From positions 1 to 64,000 of the forward strand of contig JANYGK010000115.1 of the NCBI GenBank assembly GCA_025362395.1: 64,000 nt of DNA, read 5' to 3'. Below, in pieces: positions 27,074-35,856 of this stretch (positions are counted from its first letter, which is position 1; the number at the start of each line of letters is the position of its first letter). The translations under genes and the position numbers were made by a program. Source of the stretch: Bacteroidota bacterium (lineage in GTDB: Bacteria > Bacteroidota > Bacteroidia > B-17B0 > Aurantibacillaceae). The notes under the pieces were generated by a model. It made no database searches. It was not told where the DNA came from and worked only from the letters and a program-made list of their open reading frames with translations.

Positions 27074-28312
27074 ATGTTTACATCAGTTAGCATAACATCC
27101 CCTAAAGAAAGCTTTTACCAAAAAGTAATTTTAGGTTTATTAGCAAAAATGCCTTTAGGAAAAGCAGTTATTACTTTGCCGGACGGCTCTGAAATGAGCA
27201 TTGGTAACGGCGAAGGGGCTTCCTGTAACATGAGTATTAAAAACGCAGTGTTTTTTAAACGGTGTGTATTATACGGCGATATTGGCTTTGGTGAATCGTA
27301 TGTAGACGGTGATTGGGATACAGATAATATTACCGATGTTATTAAATGGTTTTTATTAAATATCGATCACGCTCCTACGGTTTCAGGTAGTAGTGTAAAA
27401 TCTTTTATACTTAATGTTTTAAAGGCCATTAATAAAGTGTATCATTCCAAACGGGCTAATAGCATTGCGGGCTCGCGTAAAAATATTTCGGAACATTACG
27501 ATCTCAATAATGATTTTTTTTCGTTGTTCTTAGATCCCACCATGACTTATTCTTCCGCTTATTATACGCAAGAAAAAATGACTCTGCAGGATGCCCAGCT
27601 GGCAAAATACGAGCGTTTATGTAAGCAGCTTAATTTAAAGCCGACCGACCATGTATTGGAGATTGGCAGTGGCTGGGGAGGTAACGCTATCTACATGGCC
27701 AAAAATTACGGTTGTAAAGTTACCACACTTACCATTTCGGAAGAACAGTATAAGCTTGCCAAAGAACGCATTGCCAAAGAAAATTTATCAGACAAGATTA
27801 CTATTCTTATTAAAGATTACCGGTTAATGGAAGGGAGATTTGATAAAATTGTTTCCATAGAAATGTTGGAAGCGGTAGGGGCTGAATTTTATAACGACTA
27901 TTTTAAAAAATGCAGCGAGCTGTTGAAGAAAGACGGTATTTTCGCCATACAAACCATTACGTGCCCCGACTCGCGTTTTGAAAGTTTAAAGACCGGTGTT
28001 GACTGGATCCAAAAACATATTTTCCCGGGATCGCTATTGCCTTCTGTAGCCGCCATTAACCAAGCGGTTAACAGCACAAGTGACTTAACATTGGTTGATC
28101 TTAAAGATATTGGATTACATTATGCACATACCTTAAATGTTTGGTACAAAAATTTTAATGAACATATTTCCGAAGTAAAAAAGATAGGCTTCGATGATTA
28201 TTTTGTCCGCAAATGGAATTATTATTTATGCTATTGCGAAGCGGCTTTTGCTACACGTAATATAAATGTGATGCAGTTGGTTTATACAAGGCCGAATAAT
28301 ACGGGAAGGTAA
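27074..28312 (+). CDS. Cyclopropane-fatty-acid-synthase family methyltransferase (long form)
   Basis: 412 residues, with the full N-terminal lipid-binding domain (LGKAVITLPDGSEM, GFGESYVDGDWD) and a SAM domain with VLEIGSGWGGNAIYMAK near residue 195. Compared with E. coli Cfa, the Glu of the bicarbonate site is kept (EMLEAVG), but the Cys in the YSC motif is Ser (TYSSAYY) and the His in LLHTIG is Gln (AIQTIT). Loss of both argues against ordinary cyclopropanation and for methyl or methylene transfer with a different outcome. It is the last plus-strand gene of the cluster. Its name as UfaM-like is an inference. Confidence 0.85.
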   Translation: MFTSVSITSPKESFYQKVILGLLAKMPLGKAVITLPDGSEMSIGNGEGASCNMSIKNAVFFKRCVLYGDIGFGESYVDGDWDTDNITDVIKWFLLNIDHAPTVSGSSVKSFILNVLKAINKVYHSKRANSIAGSRKNISEHYDLNNDFFSLFLDPTMTYSSAYYTQEKMTLQDAQLAKYERLCKQLNLKPTDHVLEIGSGWGGNAIYMAKNYGCKVTTLTISEEQYKLAKERIAKENLSDKITILIKDYRLMEGRFDKIVSIEMLEAVGAEFYNDYFKKCSELLKKDGIFAIQTITCPDSRFESLKTGVDWIQKHIFPGSLLPSVAAINQAVNSTSDLTLVDLKDIGLHYAHTLNVWYKNFNEHISEVKKIGFDDYFVRKWNYYLCYCEAAFATRNINVMQLVYTRPNNTGR

Positions 28313-28380
28313 ACTATAAATGTTCAGTATAGTTACTGTAATTGCTGATGTAGAATGCATTTTTATTTCACGTATTTCCC

Positions 28381-29718
28381 CTATTGCCTCTCTTCTTTAA
28401 ATCTCAAGAAAATAATGGATGCGGCAAAGCAAAGAACGAATCCTAGAATTCCATTCAGCCTTATTCCGAAATCATTTCCTACATCTTTCCCGTAAATTAA
28501 AAACATTGAAAAAAGAGCGATACCAAAGGTTTGCGCGATCTTAACAAAAAAGTATCGCACTGCAAAATAAATAGCTTCTTTATTTTCTTTTGTATCACGG
28601 CTATCTTTCTCTATTATTTCTGCAAGGATGGCATTGGGCAAAATATTAAGTGAGGCTAAAGGAATAGCCGCCAAAGCGATTAATCCATAGATTTGTGTTT
28701 TTGGATCCATAGGAAATTTTCCTAAAAAATAAATTCCTAAAAATATTCCGGACAGTAAAACCAGTGAAACGATCACAATTTTCTTTTTACCTATTTTTTT
28801 TGCCAGATAATTTACTATCGGGTAAAAAATAAAAGATACTAATACCATAGTAATCATCAGCTTATTACCCAGTGACTCCGGAAGTTGTAACAGTACCGTA
28901 ATAAAATATAATAAGCCCGAAGTAATAATGGTAACAGCAATAAAATAAGAGAAATCAGCGACAATAAATAGCAGGAAATTTTTATTTTTAAATGCCTGAG
29001 CCAATGCTTTTTTTAAAGGAATGGCGTGTGGCACCGCTGTGGAATATTTTTTTTCATCAATGGCAAGTACTGTTATCAATAATGCTGTCGCACCTAATAG
29101 AGCCAATGCAATTACCGCGTATTGCAACGCATTAAGTCTTGCTTCAATATGAAATTGATGCTGAATAAAATTGGTTAAATTAAACACATTGGAGGCCGTG
29201 CCGATACCAATTACATAGCCTATTGATTGCCATGTGGAAAGCCTTACCTTATCGGCTGACGTTGGCGCAAGCTCAGGCAATAAAGCATTGTACGGAATAA
29301 TATAGGTGGTTGAAGAAACATAAAAACCAATTAATGTAACCGTTAGCCACATTATATTTAAGCTTGATTGTTCTTTATGCAACGGAAAAAAAATAAGGGA
29401 ACAAAAAATAAGGGAAGGAATAATTGCTTTCTTCATTAAAGGAATTCTTCGGCCCTTAGGATGGTTGCTCCGGTCGCTTACTTGTGCAATATAAGGATCA
29501 TAAAAAGCATCCACTAGTCTTCCTCCCGCCGTAATAATAGCAATCACATTAAAGATCCCAAAAATAGCTATTTGGGTAATAAGGTTTGGAAGTCCACTAT
29601 TTTGAGGCGGTACATACAGGTAAACCAGAATAACACTTATTAGGTTTATCATGATGCTCCATCCCATCATACCAAAGGCGTAAGCAATTTGTTTAGAAAG
29701 AGGCAGTTTCAAACTCAT
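28381..29718 (-). CDS. GPH-type MFS transporter
   Basis: 445 residues with 12 membrane segments. The motif DAFYDPYIAQVSDRSNHPKGRRIPLM near residue 70 is the glycoside-pentoside-hexuronide:cation symporter signature, and the second half has AKKIGKKKIVIVSL. It converges on the lipid cluster from the opposite strand. Members also occur beside ufaD/ufaO-like genes in proteobacteria (recollection), so it may move a lipid or its precursor rather than a sugar. Substrate unknown. Confidence 0.85.
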   Translation of the reverse strand: MSLKLPLSKQIAYAFGMMGWSIMINLISVILVYLYVPPQNSGLPNLITQIAIFGIFNVIAIITAGGRLVDAFYDPYIAQVSDRSNHPKGRRIPLMKKAIIPSLIFCSLIFFPLHKEQSSLNIMWLTVTLIGFYVSSTTYIIPYNALLPELAPTSADKVRLSTWQSIGYVIGIGTASNVFNLTNFIQHQFHIEARLNALQYAVIALALLGATALLITVLAIDEKKYSTAVPHAIPLKKALAQAFKNKNFLLFIVADFSYFIAVTIITSGLLYFITVLLQLPESLGNKLMITMVLVSFIFYPIVNYLAKKIGKKKIVIVSLVLLSGIFLGIYFLGKFPMDPKTQIYGLIALAAIPLASLNILPNAILAEIIEKDSRDTKENKEAIYFAVRYFFVKIAQTFGIALFSMFLIYGKDVGNDFGIRLNGILGFVLCFAASIIFLRFKEERQ

Positions 29719-29881
29719 AAAGTAAAGTTAACTATAACGGCAGTAAAATTGTAGATAATTTTACTCTCTTCTATAAAAAATTAACCTGATTTTAGTTTTT
29801 TAAGAGTATTAGACGTTTTCAAATTTGCTGAAATCCGGTATAGAATTGTATTATATTTTTTAACTCAATCCGTAAGTTTAT

Positions 29882-30805
29882 ATGAAAACATCGTCTATTC
29901 AAACCATTCATGATATTACGCCCAAAGAATTTAAAAACCGGTATTTAGTGCCGCAAAAACCGATAGTAATAAAAGGCTTGGCGAATGCATACCCTGCAGG
30001 TAAAAAATGGACCATTGATTATATAAAAGACCTTTGCGGGTCAGTGATGGTTGATGTATTTGATAACAGCAACAGCAACAAAGGTTCTGCCTTTACAACC
30101 CCTGATTTAAAAATGCCTTTTGTAGAATATGTAAATACAATTATTGAAAACAAACCCACAACCCTGCGCATGTTTTTATTTAATATGTTTAAATGCAAAC
30201 CTGAATTAAGAAAAGACTTTCCATGCCCTGATTTTTTTAAAGGAATATTAGGAAGGATCGGTTATATGTTTTTTGGCGCTAAAGACATTAAAGTTCGCAT
30301 CCATCAGGATATTGACATGTCAAACGTATTGTTAACACAGTTTTACGGACGCAAAAAAGTAATGTTGATCGCTCCTGAATATTCTGATTTACTTTACCGC
30401 CTACCTTTTAATACACATTCCTTAATTGATCTTGATAACCCGGATTACGAAAAATACCCCGGCTTAAAATATATTGAAGTGCAGGAATGTATTTTAGAAC
30501 ACGGTGATTCATTATTTATGCCAAGCGGTTTTTGGCATTATATTACGTACGTGGACGGCGGTTTTTCAGTAAGCTACCGAAAATTAGCTCATAGTTTAAA
30601 TGCAAAGTTAAACGGCCTTTTAAATTTAGTTATATATATGCCTTATGATAAGGTGATGAATAAATTGCAAGGAGAAAAATGGATCATTAAAAAAGAATTA
30701 ATGGCAGAGGAAAGAGCCAACCTGGCAATTGCTAAATTGAAAGAAAAAGAGCAACCGCTTGAATTTAATATAATACATACGGAAAAAACAACACTGGCAG
30801 CATAG
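29882..30805 (+). CDS. JmjC/cupin_8-like 2-oxoglutarate oxygenase
   Basis: 307 residues. It begins with the cupin_8 opening (KNRYLVPQKPIVIKGLA). The iron-binding triad is visible as H-x-D in RIHQDIDMSN (about residues 140-143) and the distal His in FMPSGFWHYITY (about 218); a Lys in GRKKVML could bind 2-oxoglutarate. It is therefore likely an active Fe(II) hydroxylase on a protein or small molecule. It lies alone between the transporter and a small regulator, close to the lipid cluster and desaturase; a link with lipid hydroxylation is only a possibility. Confidence 0.82.
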   Translation: MKTSSIQTIHDITPKEFKNRYLVPQKPIVIKGLANAYPAGKKWTIDYIKDLCGSVMVDVFDNSNSNKGSAFTTPDLKMPFVEYVNTIIENKPTTLRMFLFNMFKCKPELRKDFPCPDFFKGILGRIGYMFFGAKDIKVRIHQDIDMSNVLLTQFYGRKKVMLIAPEYSDLLYRLPFNTHSLIDLDNPDYEKYPGLKYIEVQECILEHGDSLFMPSGFWHYITYVDGGFSVSYRKLAHSLNAKLNGLLNLVIYMPYDKVMNKLQGEKWIIKKELMAEERANLAIAKLKEKEQPLEFNIIHTEKTTLAA

Positions 30806-30867
30806 AAAACTCTTTTTATAGTGCCGGCTATTTGTGAAAATACTTCAGTATCATAAAATACAGGAGT

Positions 30868-31239
30868 TTATTTTTTACCGTATTTCTTTTTAGATGCTGC
30901 TTTCTTTTGAGGCAATTGTTCAAGGACCTTTTGCATTTGCAGAGCTAATACTTCCAATGTATTACTAAGTACCAAAAAATCCTCTTTGGTAGCGAAGCCG
31001 TAATCAGGTTTACCTTCTTTAGTTTGGCTTAATTGGTTTTGCTGACTATAGTAAGCAAAGAAATCATGTTCTAAAACAGTGCTAATGGTTTGGAGTAATC
31101 CAGTATCAATAGTTTCACGATCAAAAATGTCATAAATTACCTGACGGTCCCTGTTGATCATTGAAGCAAATTCTGTTCCTTTTAATCTGGAAATTTTCCA
31201 TATTTCCTTTATCTTCTTGCCTATGTGTATTTTAGCCAT
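30868..31239 (-). CDS. Small HTH-like protein with basic tail
   Basis: 123 residues starting at ATG 31239 (an ATG at 31254 is possible). The first 65 residues look like a diverged XRE-type helix-turn-helix (GKKIKEIWKISRLKGTEFASMINRDRQVIYDIFDRETIDTGLLQTIS). The rest is a helical stretch (about 85-110) ending in a Lys-rich tail (KKAASKKKYGKK). I have no named family beyond HTH. Convergent with the JmjC gene and divergent from the desaturase. Confidence 0.65.
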   Translation of the reverse strand: MAKIHIGKKIKEIWKISRLKGTEFASMINRDRQVIYDIFDRETIDTGLLQTISTVLEHDFFAYYSQQNQLSQTKEGKPDYGFATKEDFLVLSNTLEVLALQMQKVLEQLPQKKAASKKKYGKK

Positions 31240-31633
31240 TATTACAAAAGTCATATTTTAGGGTAACAGGCAGATAATATCACGTAAGTATTTTTAATAC
31301 ACTATGTATGTTTTATTTATACATGTGTGTAAGGTAAATTATGCGTTCATTACACATGGCATAGAAAGAAAAAGTTATTAAATCCACACTTTAGTATATT
31401 TATTAAGCTGAGATACGGCTCAGAAATAAAGCGAATAAATCGATTTTTTGAAAACGGTTAATCTGTAAGGTTCCAACTCATTTCCTGTTTTTTTATGAAA
31501 ACATCTGTTTTTATACTGTACTTATTGAAACGGACAAACGGCGTTTATATAATAATTAAACGCTTAATCCCTTTTTCAGGGCTTGTCGATGATTCAATTC
31601 TGAACTTTGTACCATAATTTAATTTATAATACT
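31240..31633. other. AT-rich intergenic region between HTH gene and desaturase
   Basis: About 390 bases between divergent genes. No long reading frame, hairpin with T run or tRNA was found. A weak -7-like GAACTTTG lies at 31600-31607, about 27 bases before the desaturase ATG. It probably holds the promoters of both genes, but I cannot mark them firmly. Confidence 0.4.
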
Positions 31634-32719
31634 ATGAGCACACAGGCGGTAAGATTCAATAATAATTCAAATCGTAATTTTCAAACAGAGCTGCGTAAAA
31701 GGGTAGACTCTTATTTTAAAGACAACAAGCTTAGCAAAAACGGCAACATACATCTTTATTTAAAAACCGTTGTAATGTTTGCCGCCTATCTTGTTCCTTA
31801 TTTTCTAATCGTATGTAATGTCTTTGATAGCAAGTTAGTTTGGCTGATGCTATCTGTTTTAATGGGATTGGGTATGGCAGGCATAGGTATGTGTGTAATG
31901 CACGATGCCAACCACGGAAGTTATAGCAAGAGTGACAAGCTCAATAAAATTTTAGGATTTTTTTCCATCGGCTTAGCTTCCGGCAATTCATTGAATTGGA
32001 GAATTCAACATAACATTATTCATCACACCTATACCAATGTACATGATTATGATGAAGACATCGCGCCTATAGGGTTTTTACGTTTTGAGCCTCACGCTGA
32101 AAAAAAGACGATTCATAAATTTCAGTTTTTATATGCTTGGTTCTTTTACGGATTAATGACATTTATGTGGAGCACCACAAAAGATTTTAAACAAGTGGTG
32201 CGGTATAATAAGGATGGCTACTTAAAAGCTGCGAAAACAACTTTAAGTAAAGAGCTTGCTATTATTATCATTTCTAAAATAGCGTATTACGCGTATATGT
32301 TGATCCCTTATTTTATAATTCCGCAAATGACCATTTTAAATTGGCTTACGGGTTATTTAATTATGCATTATGTTGCCGGATTAACACTGGCTATGGTGTT
32401 TCAGGTGGCTCACGTTACCGAAGAAAATGAATTTCCTTTAGTTGTAGACGGTGCATTAGAAAACAATTTTATTGAGCATCAATTAAGAACAACCATGAAC
32501 TTTGCCACCGAAAACCGGTTGATTTCTTATTTAGTAGGGGGATTAAATTACCAGGTAGAACACCATTTATTCCCTGCTATTTCACACGTGCATTATCCTA
32601 AAATTTCGAAGATCGTTGAAGCAACGGCACTTGAATTTAACATGCCTTACAAAAAAGAGAAAACATTTTTAGGGGCTATTTCTTTGCACCAAAAAATGCT
32701 TTATAAGTTAGGTAATTAA
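31634..32719 (+). CDS. Membrane fatty-acid desaturase
   Basis: 361 residues. Three histidine boxes of membrane di-iron desaturases are clear: HDANHGS (about residue 89), HNIIHHTY (about 125) and QVEHHLF (about 309), with four to five hydrophobic segments. The QxxHH third box is seen in front-end and bacterial acyl-lipid desaturases. Start at ATG 31634 (MSTQAVRF) rather than nine codons upstream. It lies 3.3 kb from the lipid-methylation cluster and could supply its unsaturated substrate (inference). Confidence 0.9.
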   Translation: MSTQAVRFNNNSNRNFQTELRKRVDSYFKDNKLSKNGNIHLYLKTVVMFAAYLVPYFLIVCNVFDSKLVWLMLSVLMGLGMAGIGMCVMHDANHGSYSKSDKLNKILGFFSIGLASGNSLNWRIQHNIIHHTYTNVHDYDEDIAPIGFLRFEPHAEKKTIHKFQFLYAWFFYGLMTFMWSTTKDFKQVVRYNKDGYLKAAKTTLSKELAIIIISKIAYYAYMLIPYFIIPQMTILNWLTGYLIMHYVAGLTLAMVFQVAHVTEENEFPLVVDGALENNFIEHQLRTTMNFATENRLISYLVGGLNYQVEHHLFPAISHVHYPKISKIVEATALEFNMPYKKEKTFLGAISLHQKMLYKLGN

Positions 32720-32729
32720 TAGTTTGATT

Positions 32730-32785
32730 AACCGCATAGATACATAGAAAGTTTTAGTTTTATAATCTGTGTGCCTATGTGGGTT
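32730..32785. repeat. Imperfect palindrome between convergent genes
   Basis: A left arm AACCGCATAGATACATAGA (32730-32748) is complemented with mismatches by the right arm ending at 32785 (TCTGTGTGCCTATGTGGGTT). It fills the desaturase/LytTR spacer and may end both transcripts. Confidence 0.4.
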
Positions 32786-32792
32786 TCAAAAT

Positions 32793-33470
32793 TTACTCAA
32801 GCAATACAGAATACTTCCGCCCTATAGGTAATATTGCTTTATTTGTTAAGGTAATTTCAGTTTTCTTAATATCCATAATAGCTTCCCGTTTTACAATATA
32901 CGATTTATGAATACGGGTAAAATAGTGAGGAGGCAACAGAGAGCCAATGTACTTAAGGGTTTGCGTAACAAGCATTGGTTTTTCATTTTCTAAATGAATT
33001 TTAATGTAATTTCCAACGGCTTCAATAAACAAAATATTCTTGGTATTGATTACTTTTAAGATCCCCTCATATTTTAATTCAATATCCGGAAATTTAACGG
33101 GCTCTTTTTCGGTCCCGATAATCTTTATCACTTTATTAATTGATTTTAAAAACCGCGGAAAAGAGATTGGTTTTAATAAATAATCAACCACATCATTCTG
33201 ATAGGCTTCAAAACCAAAATTGCTGTAAGCCGTTGTCAATATAATAGGTGTGTGATAAGGCAGGCATTGCATTAATTCAAGCCCCGATAATTTTGGCATT
33301 TCAATGTCAAGAAATAAAATATCCACTTTTGTTTTAATCATAAAATCAATGGCTTCTTTACCATCGTATACATCTCCGGCTATTTCAAGCTGTTCTATTT
33401 TACTGATGTGTGAGTGCAATACCTTGTGGGCAGGGGCTTCATCGTCTACAATTAAACATTTATATTTCAT
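32793..33470 (-). CDS. LytTR-family response regulator
   Basis: 225 residues. Receiver domain with phosphoacceptor Asp in ILFLDIEMPKLSG (about residue 56), Thr and Lys in TTAY and LLKPISF. LytTR DNA-binding domain from about 120 (FIEAVGNYIKIHLEN, FTRIHKSYIVKREAI). Starts 7 bases after its kinase. Direct targets unknown. Confidence 0.93.
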   Translation of the reverse strand: MKYKCLIVDDEAPAHKVLHSHISKIEQLEIAGDVYDGKEAIDFMIKTKVDILFLDIEMPKLSGLELMQCLPYHTPIILTTAYSNFGFEAYQNDVVDYLLKPISFPRFLKSINKVIKIIGTEKEPVKFPDIELKYEGILKVINTKNILFIEAVGNYIKIHLENEKPMLVTQTLKYIGSLLPPHYFTRIHKSYIVKREAIMDIKKTEITLTNKAILPIGRKYSVLLE

Positions 33471-33477
33471 ATTGATA

Positions 33478-34470
33478 TTATAACTTTATAATGAGTTCAA
33501 TCGTATAAATTTCATCTACTTCATTGATCAATAATTGATGTTTGTTTTTATACATCAGCTCTAATCTTTTTTTTGTGTTAGAGATCCCTGTATTGGTCCC
33601 TGAAAATTTACGGCCGCTCTCGTTAAAATTATTTTCTATTTTAAAAATCAGCTTACGTTTATCTGCTACAATACTTATTGAAAAGGCCGGCTTATCCGTG
33701 TAACTGCTGTATTTAATGGCATTTTCAATGAAAGGCATAAACAGCATGGGCGATAACGTCACTCTATCTGTATCAATATCTGTTTCAAAATTAATAAGCA
33801 GTTTTGGGTTTCGGTTTCGCTCGTAGCTTAAATATTTCTTTATAAATTCAATTTCATCTTCCAACGATACCCGTTCTTTTTTTGAAGATTCAATCTGGTA
33901 ACGCAGTAACTCTGAAAGCTCCAATATTTTGTCAGGTGTTTCGGCTGGGTCTGTAAGTGCCGTTCCATAAAGGTTATTAAGGGCATTAAATAAAAAATGC
34001 GGATTCAGCTGAGCTTTTAAATGCCTGATCTCTTCATCGCGTTCTATTAATTCGGTTTGGAATAATAAATTCCGTTCCAGAATATTTTTATGAATGTAAT
34101 AAAAGCCTAAGCCTATAAGGTAGATAAGGAAAACGGAAATACCCATGGTAACAGGGCTTTCATTTTGCATAAACCTGAACGGCGTAAAATAATTAATAAG
34201 GAAATAACTTGCAAATAAAATAACGGTCCCGATAAGGTATTTAACATTGTGTTTACTAAAATACTTTTTATACAAAAACACATTATGAATATAGATCTGT
34301 ATATGCGCAATTAAAATAATAACGGCCCCTTCAAATACAGTGCGTAATACCTTATCGTGCCAATGAATAGGATGGTTTTTGTCGAGCAGTACCATGATGA
34401 GGCCCAGTAGACAAAAGAACAGGTATAAAATACTATTCCTGATCCAAAAATTAAAGTATGAAAAATTCAT
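33478..34470 (-). CDS. LytS-like sensor histidine kinase
   Basis: 330 residues. Four to five N-terminal membrane segments to about residue 130, then a His_kinase domain with the phosphoacceptor in LKAQLNPHFLFNALNNLYG and an HATPase N-box (FIENAIKYSS) followed by a weak G-box. It has no recognisable extracytoplasmic sensor. It is first in a two-gene operon with the LytTR regulator. Confidence 0.92.
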   Translation of the reverse strand: MNFSYFNFWIRNSILYLFFCLLGLIMVLLDKNHPIHWHDKVLRTVFEGAVIILIAHIQIYIHNVFLYKKYFSKHNVKYLIGTVILFASYFLINYFTPFRFMQNESPVTMGISVFLIYLIGLGFYYIHKNILERNLLFQTELIERDEEIRHLKAQLNPHFLFNALNNLYGTALTDPAETPDKILELSELLRYQIESSKKERVSLEDEIEFIKKYLSYERNRNPKLLINFETDIDTDRVTLSPMLFMPFIENAIKYSSYTDKPAFSISIVADKRKLIFKIENNFNESGRKFSGTNTGISNTKKRLELMYKNKHQLLINEVDEIYTIELIIKL

Positions 34471-34662
34471 AGACTAAAAATAGGGCTTATTATTTATAAA
34501 AAGTCGGTTGATGAACGGCGTTTATCTTAGGTTATCGGGAGTTGTTATATAATAGACTTATACAAAATAAAATTTAAGTTAAAATACCTTTATTCTAAGC
34601 ATCACGATTTACTCCGGCTGCAAATAATAGTATCTTTAATCCATAACCAAAACTAAACTCAC

Positions 34663-35175
34663 ATGAAAAAAACAATTACAGCCGGCATCTTGTCACTTAT
34701 TCTTTCATTCTTTTTCTCATTTAATGCGAAGGCGCAAAAACCTATAGAAAGTCCGCGTGACAGCGTAAGTGGAAAAGTGGGCAATGCAATGATCACCATC
34801 AATTACGGCAGTCCATCCGTAAAAGCACGTAAAATATGGGGTGATTTAGTTCCTTATGGTAAAGTATGGAGAACAGGCGCTAACGAAGCAACTACTTTTA
34901 CTACCGATAAGGCTATTGAAGTAGAAGGTAAATCTTTACCTGCAGGAAAATACAGTTTCTTTGCAATACCTAGTGAAAAAGAATGGACGATTATCTTTAA
35001 TAAAACAGCTAAACAATGGGGAGCTTACGATTATAAAGATAAAGAAGATGCATTACGCGTGAACGTTAAACCGAAAAAAGCATCTGCTATGAGCGAGCGT
35101 TTAAAATACACGGTTAATTCTATAGGCATTTCCCTGATTTGGGAAAACCTTGAAGTTCCTGTATCTATTAAATAA
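34663..35175 (+). CDS. DUF2911 exported protein
   Basis: 170 residues with a Sec signal peptide ending near FNAKAQ. The DUF2911 body is visible (GKVGNAMITINYGSPSVKAR, WGDLVPYGKVWRTGANEATTF, LPAGKYSFFAIP). The function of the family is not established; the protein is periplasmic or secreted. Monocistronic, with a bidirectional terminator after it. Confidence 0.88.
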   Translation: MKKTITAGILSLILSFFFSFNAKAQKPIESPRDSVSGKVGNAMITINYGSPSVKARKIWGDLVPYGKVWRTGANEATTFTTDKAIEVEGKSLPAGKYSFFAIPSEKEWTIIFNKTAKQWGAYDYKDKEDALRVNVKPKKASAMSERLKYTVNSIGISLIWENLEVPVSIK

Positions 35176-35203
35176 ATACAGTGTAACGTGTAACGTCCTA
35201 AAT

Positions 35204-35240
35204 AAAAAAGCCGCATTTACATTGTAAGTGCGACTTTTTT
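35204..35240. terminator. Bidirectional terminator
   Basis: A near-complete stem (AGCCGCATTTAC with GTAAGTGCGACT, one mismatch and a T-G pair) is flanked by A and T runs and lies between convergent genes. Confidence 0.78.
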
Positions 35241-35258
35241 TATGAGCTTTGACTATTA

Positions 35259-35561
35259 CTATTTAATTGGCACATCTTTTTCAACTTTAATAATGCCTGA
35301 TTTATCTACACAGTCGCCCGCTTTTAAAGTTGCAGTCACACCGTCAGGAAAAATAACCCTTCCATCAGTTTTAACTTCTGTTCCATTATCAAACACAATA
35401 TCTTCCGTTAATTGTATTCCATCCCTCATTATTACAAGTGTGCTGTCTTTTATTTCAGCGCAGTAGGTTAAGTCTCCTATCGGCTTTGTTGGCTCTCCGC
35501 TTATTAAATTTTGATTTAACATTAAAGTAAAGGCTGCTATGGCTATAATAATACGTGTCAT
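35259..35561 (-). CDS. DUF6799 exported protein
   Basis: 100 residues with a signal peptide (IIIAIAAFTLML). The body has the repeated Asp-Gly pattern of the DUF6799 family (IMRDGIQLTEDIVFDNGTEV, TDGRVIFPDGVTATLKAGDC). The function is unknown. Confidence 0.7.
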   Translation of the reverse strand: MTRIIIAIAAFTLMLNQNLISGEPTKPIGDLTYCAEIKDSTLVIMRDGIQLTEDIVFDNGTEVKTDGRVIFPDGVTATLKAGDCVDKSGIIKVEKDVPIK

Positions 35562-35606
35562 GATTGAAAATTTTAAGTAAATACTTTTAAATTACTAAAT
35601 CATCAG

Positions 35607-35656
35607 AAAACCCCATACCTGTTAATCAGTATGTTAATAGTACAGGTTGGGGTTTT
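35607..35656. terminator. Hairpin of unclear role upstream of vsr
   Basis: CCCCATACCTGT pairs with ACAGGTTGGGG (one bulge), flanked by AAAA and TTTT, with a 21-base loop. Its position between divergent genes makes a terminator function uncertain. Confidence 0.4.
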
Positions 35657-35764
35657 ATTTCTATTTATTGTTGGTGAAATTCCCCAAACAGCATGAATTA
35701 TCCCAAAAAAATTGGGCGCGTAATTGGAACTACAAGGAAAGCGAAATAGGCAATAACTAATCTT

Positions 35765-35772
35765 TACTTTTG
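35765..35772 (+). promoter_or_regulatory. -7 promoter box for vsr
   Basis: TACTTTTG matches TAnnTTTG. It is 84 bases before the vsr start, leaving an A/T-rich leader. No TTG at the -33 position was found. Confidence 0.45.
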
Positions 35773-35856
35773 TAAGTAATATTAACGCTACAATGCTTTA
35801 TTGTAATTTAATATATTTTCACATCCTATTACCGGTTACCTTATTAATTTTGTTAA

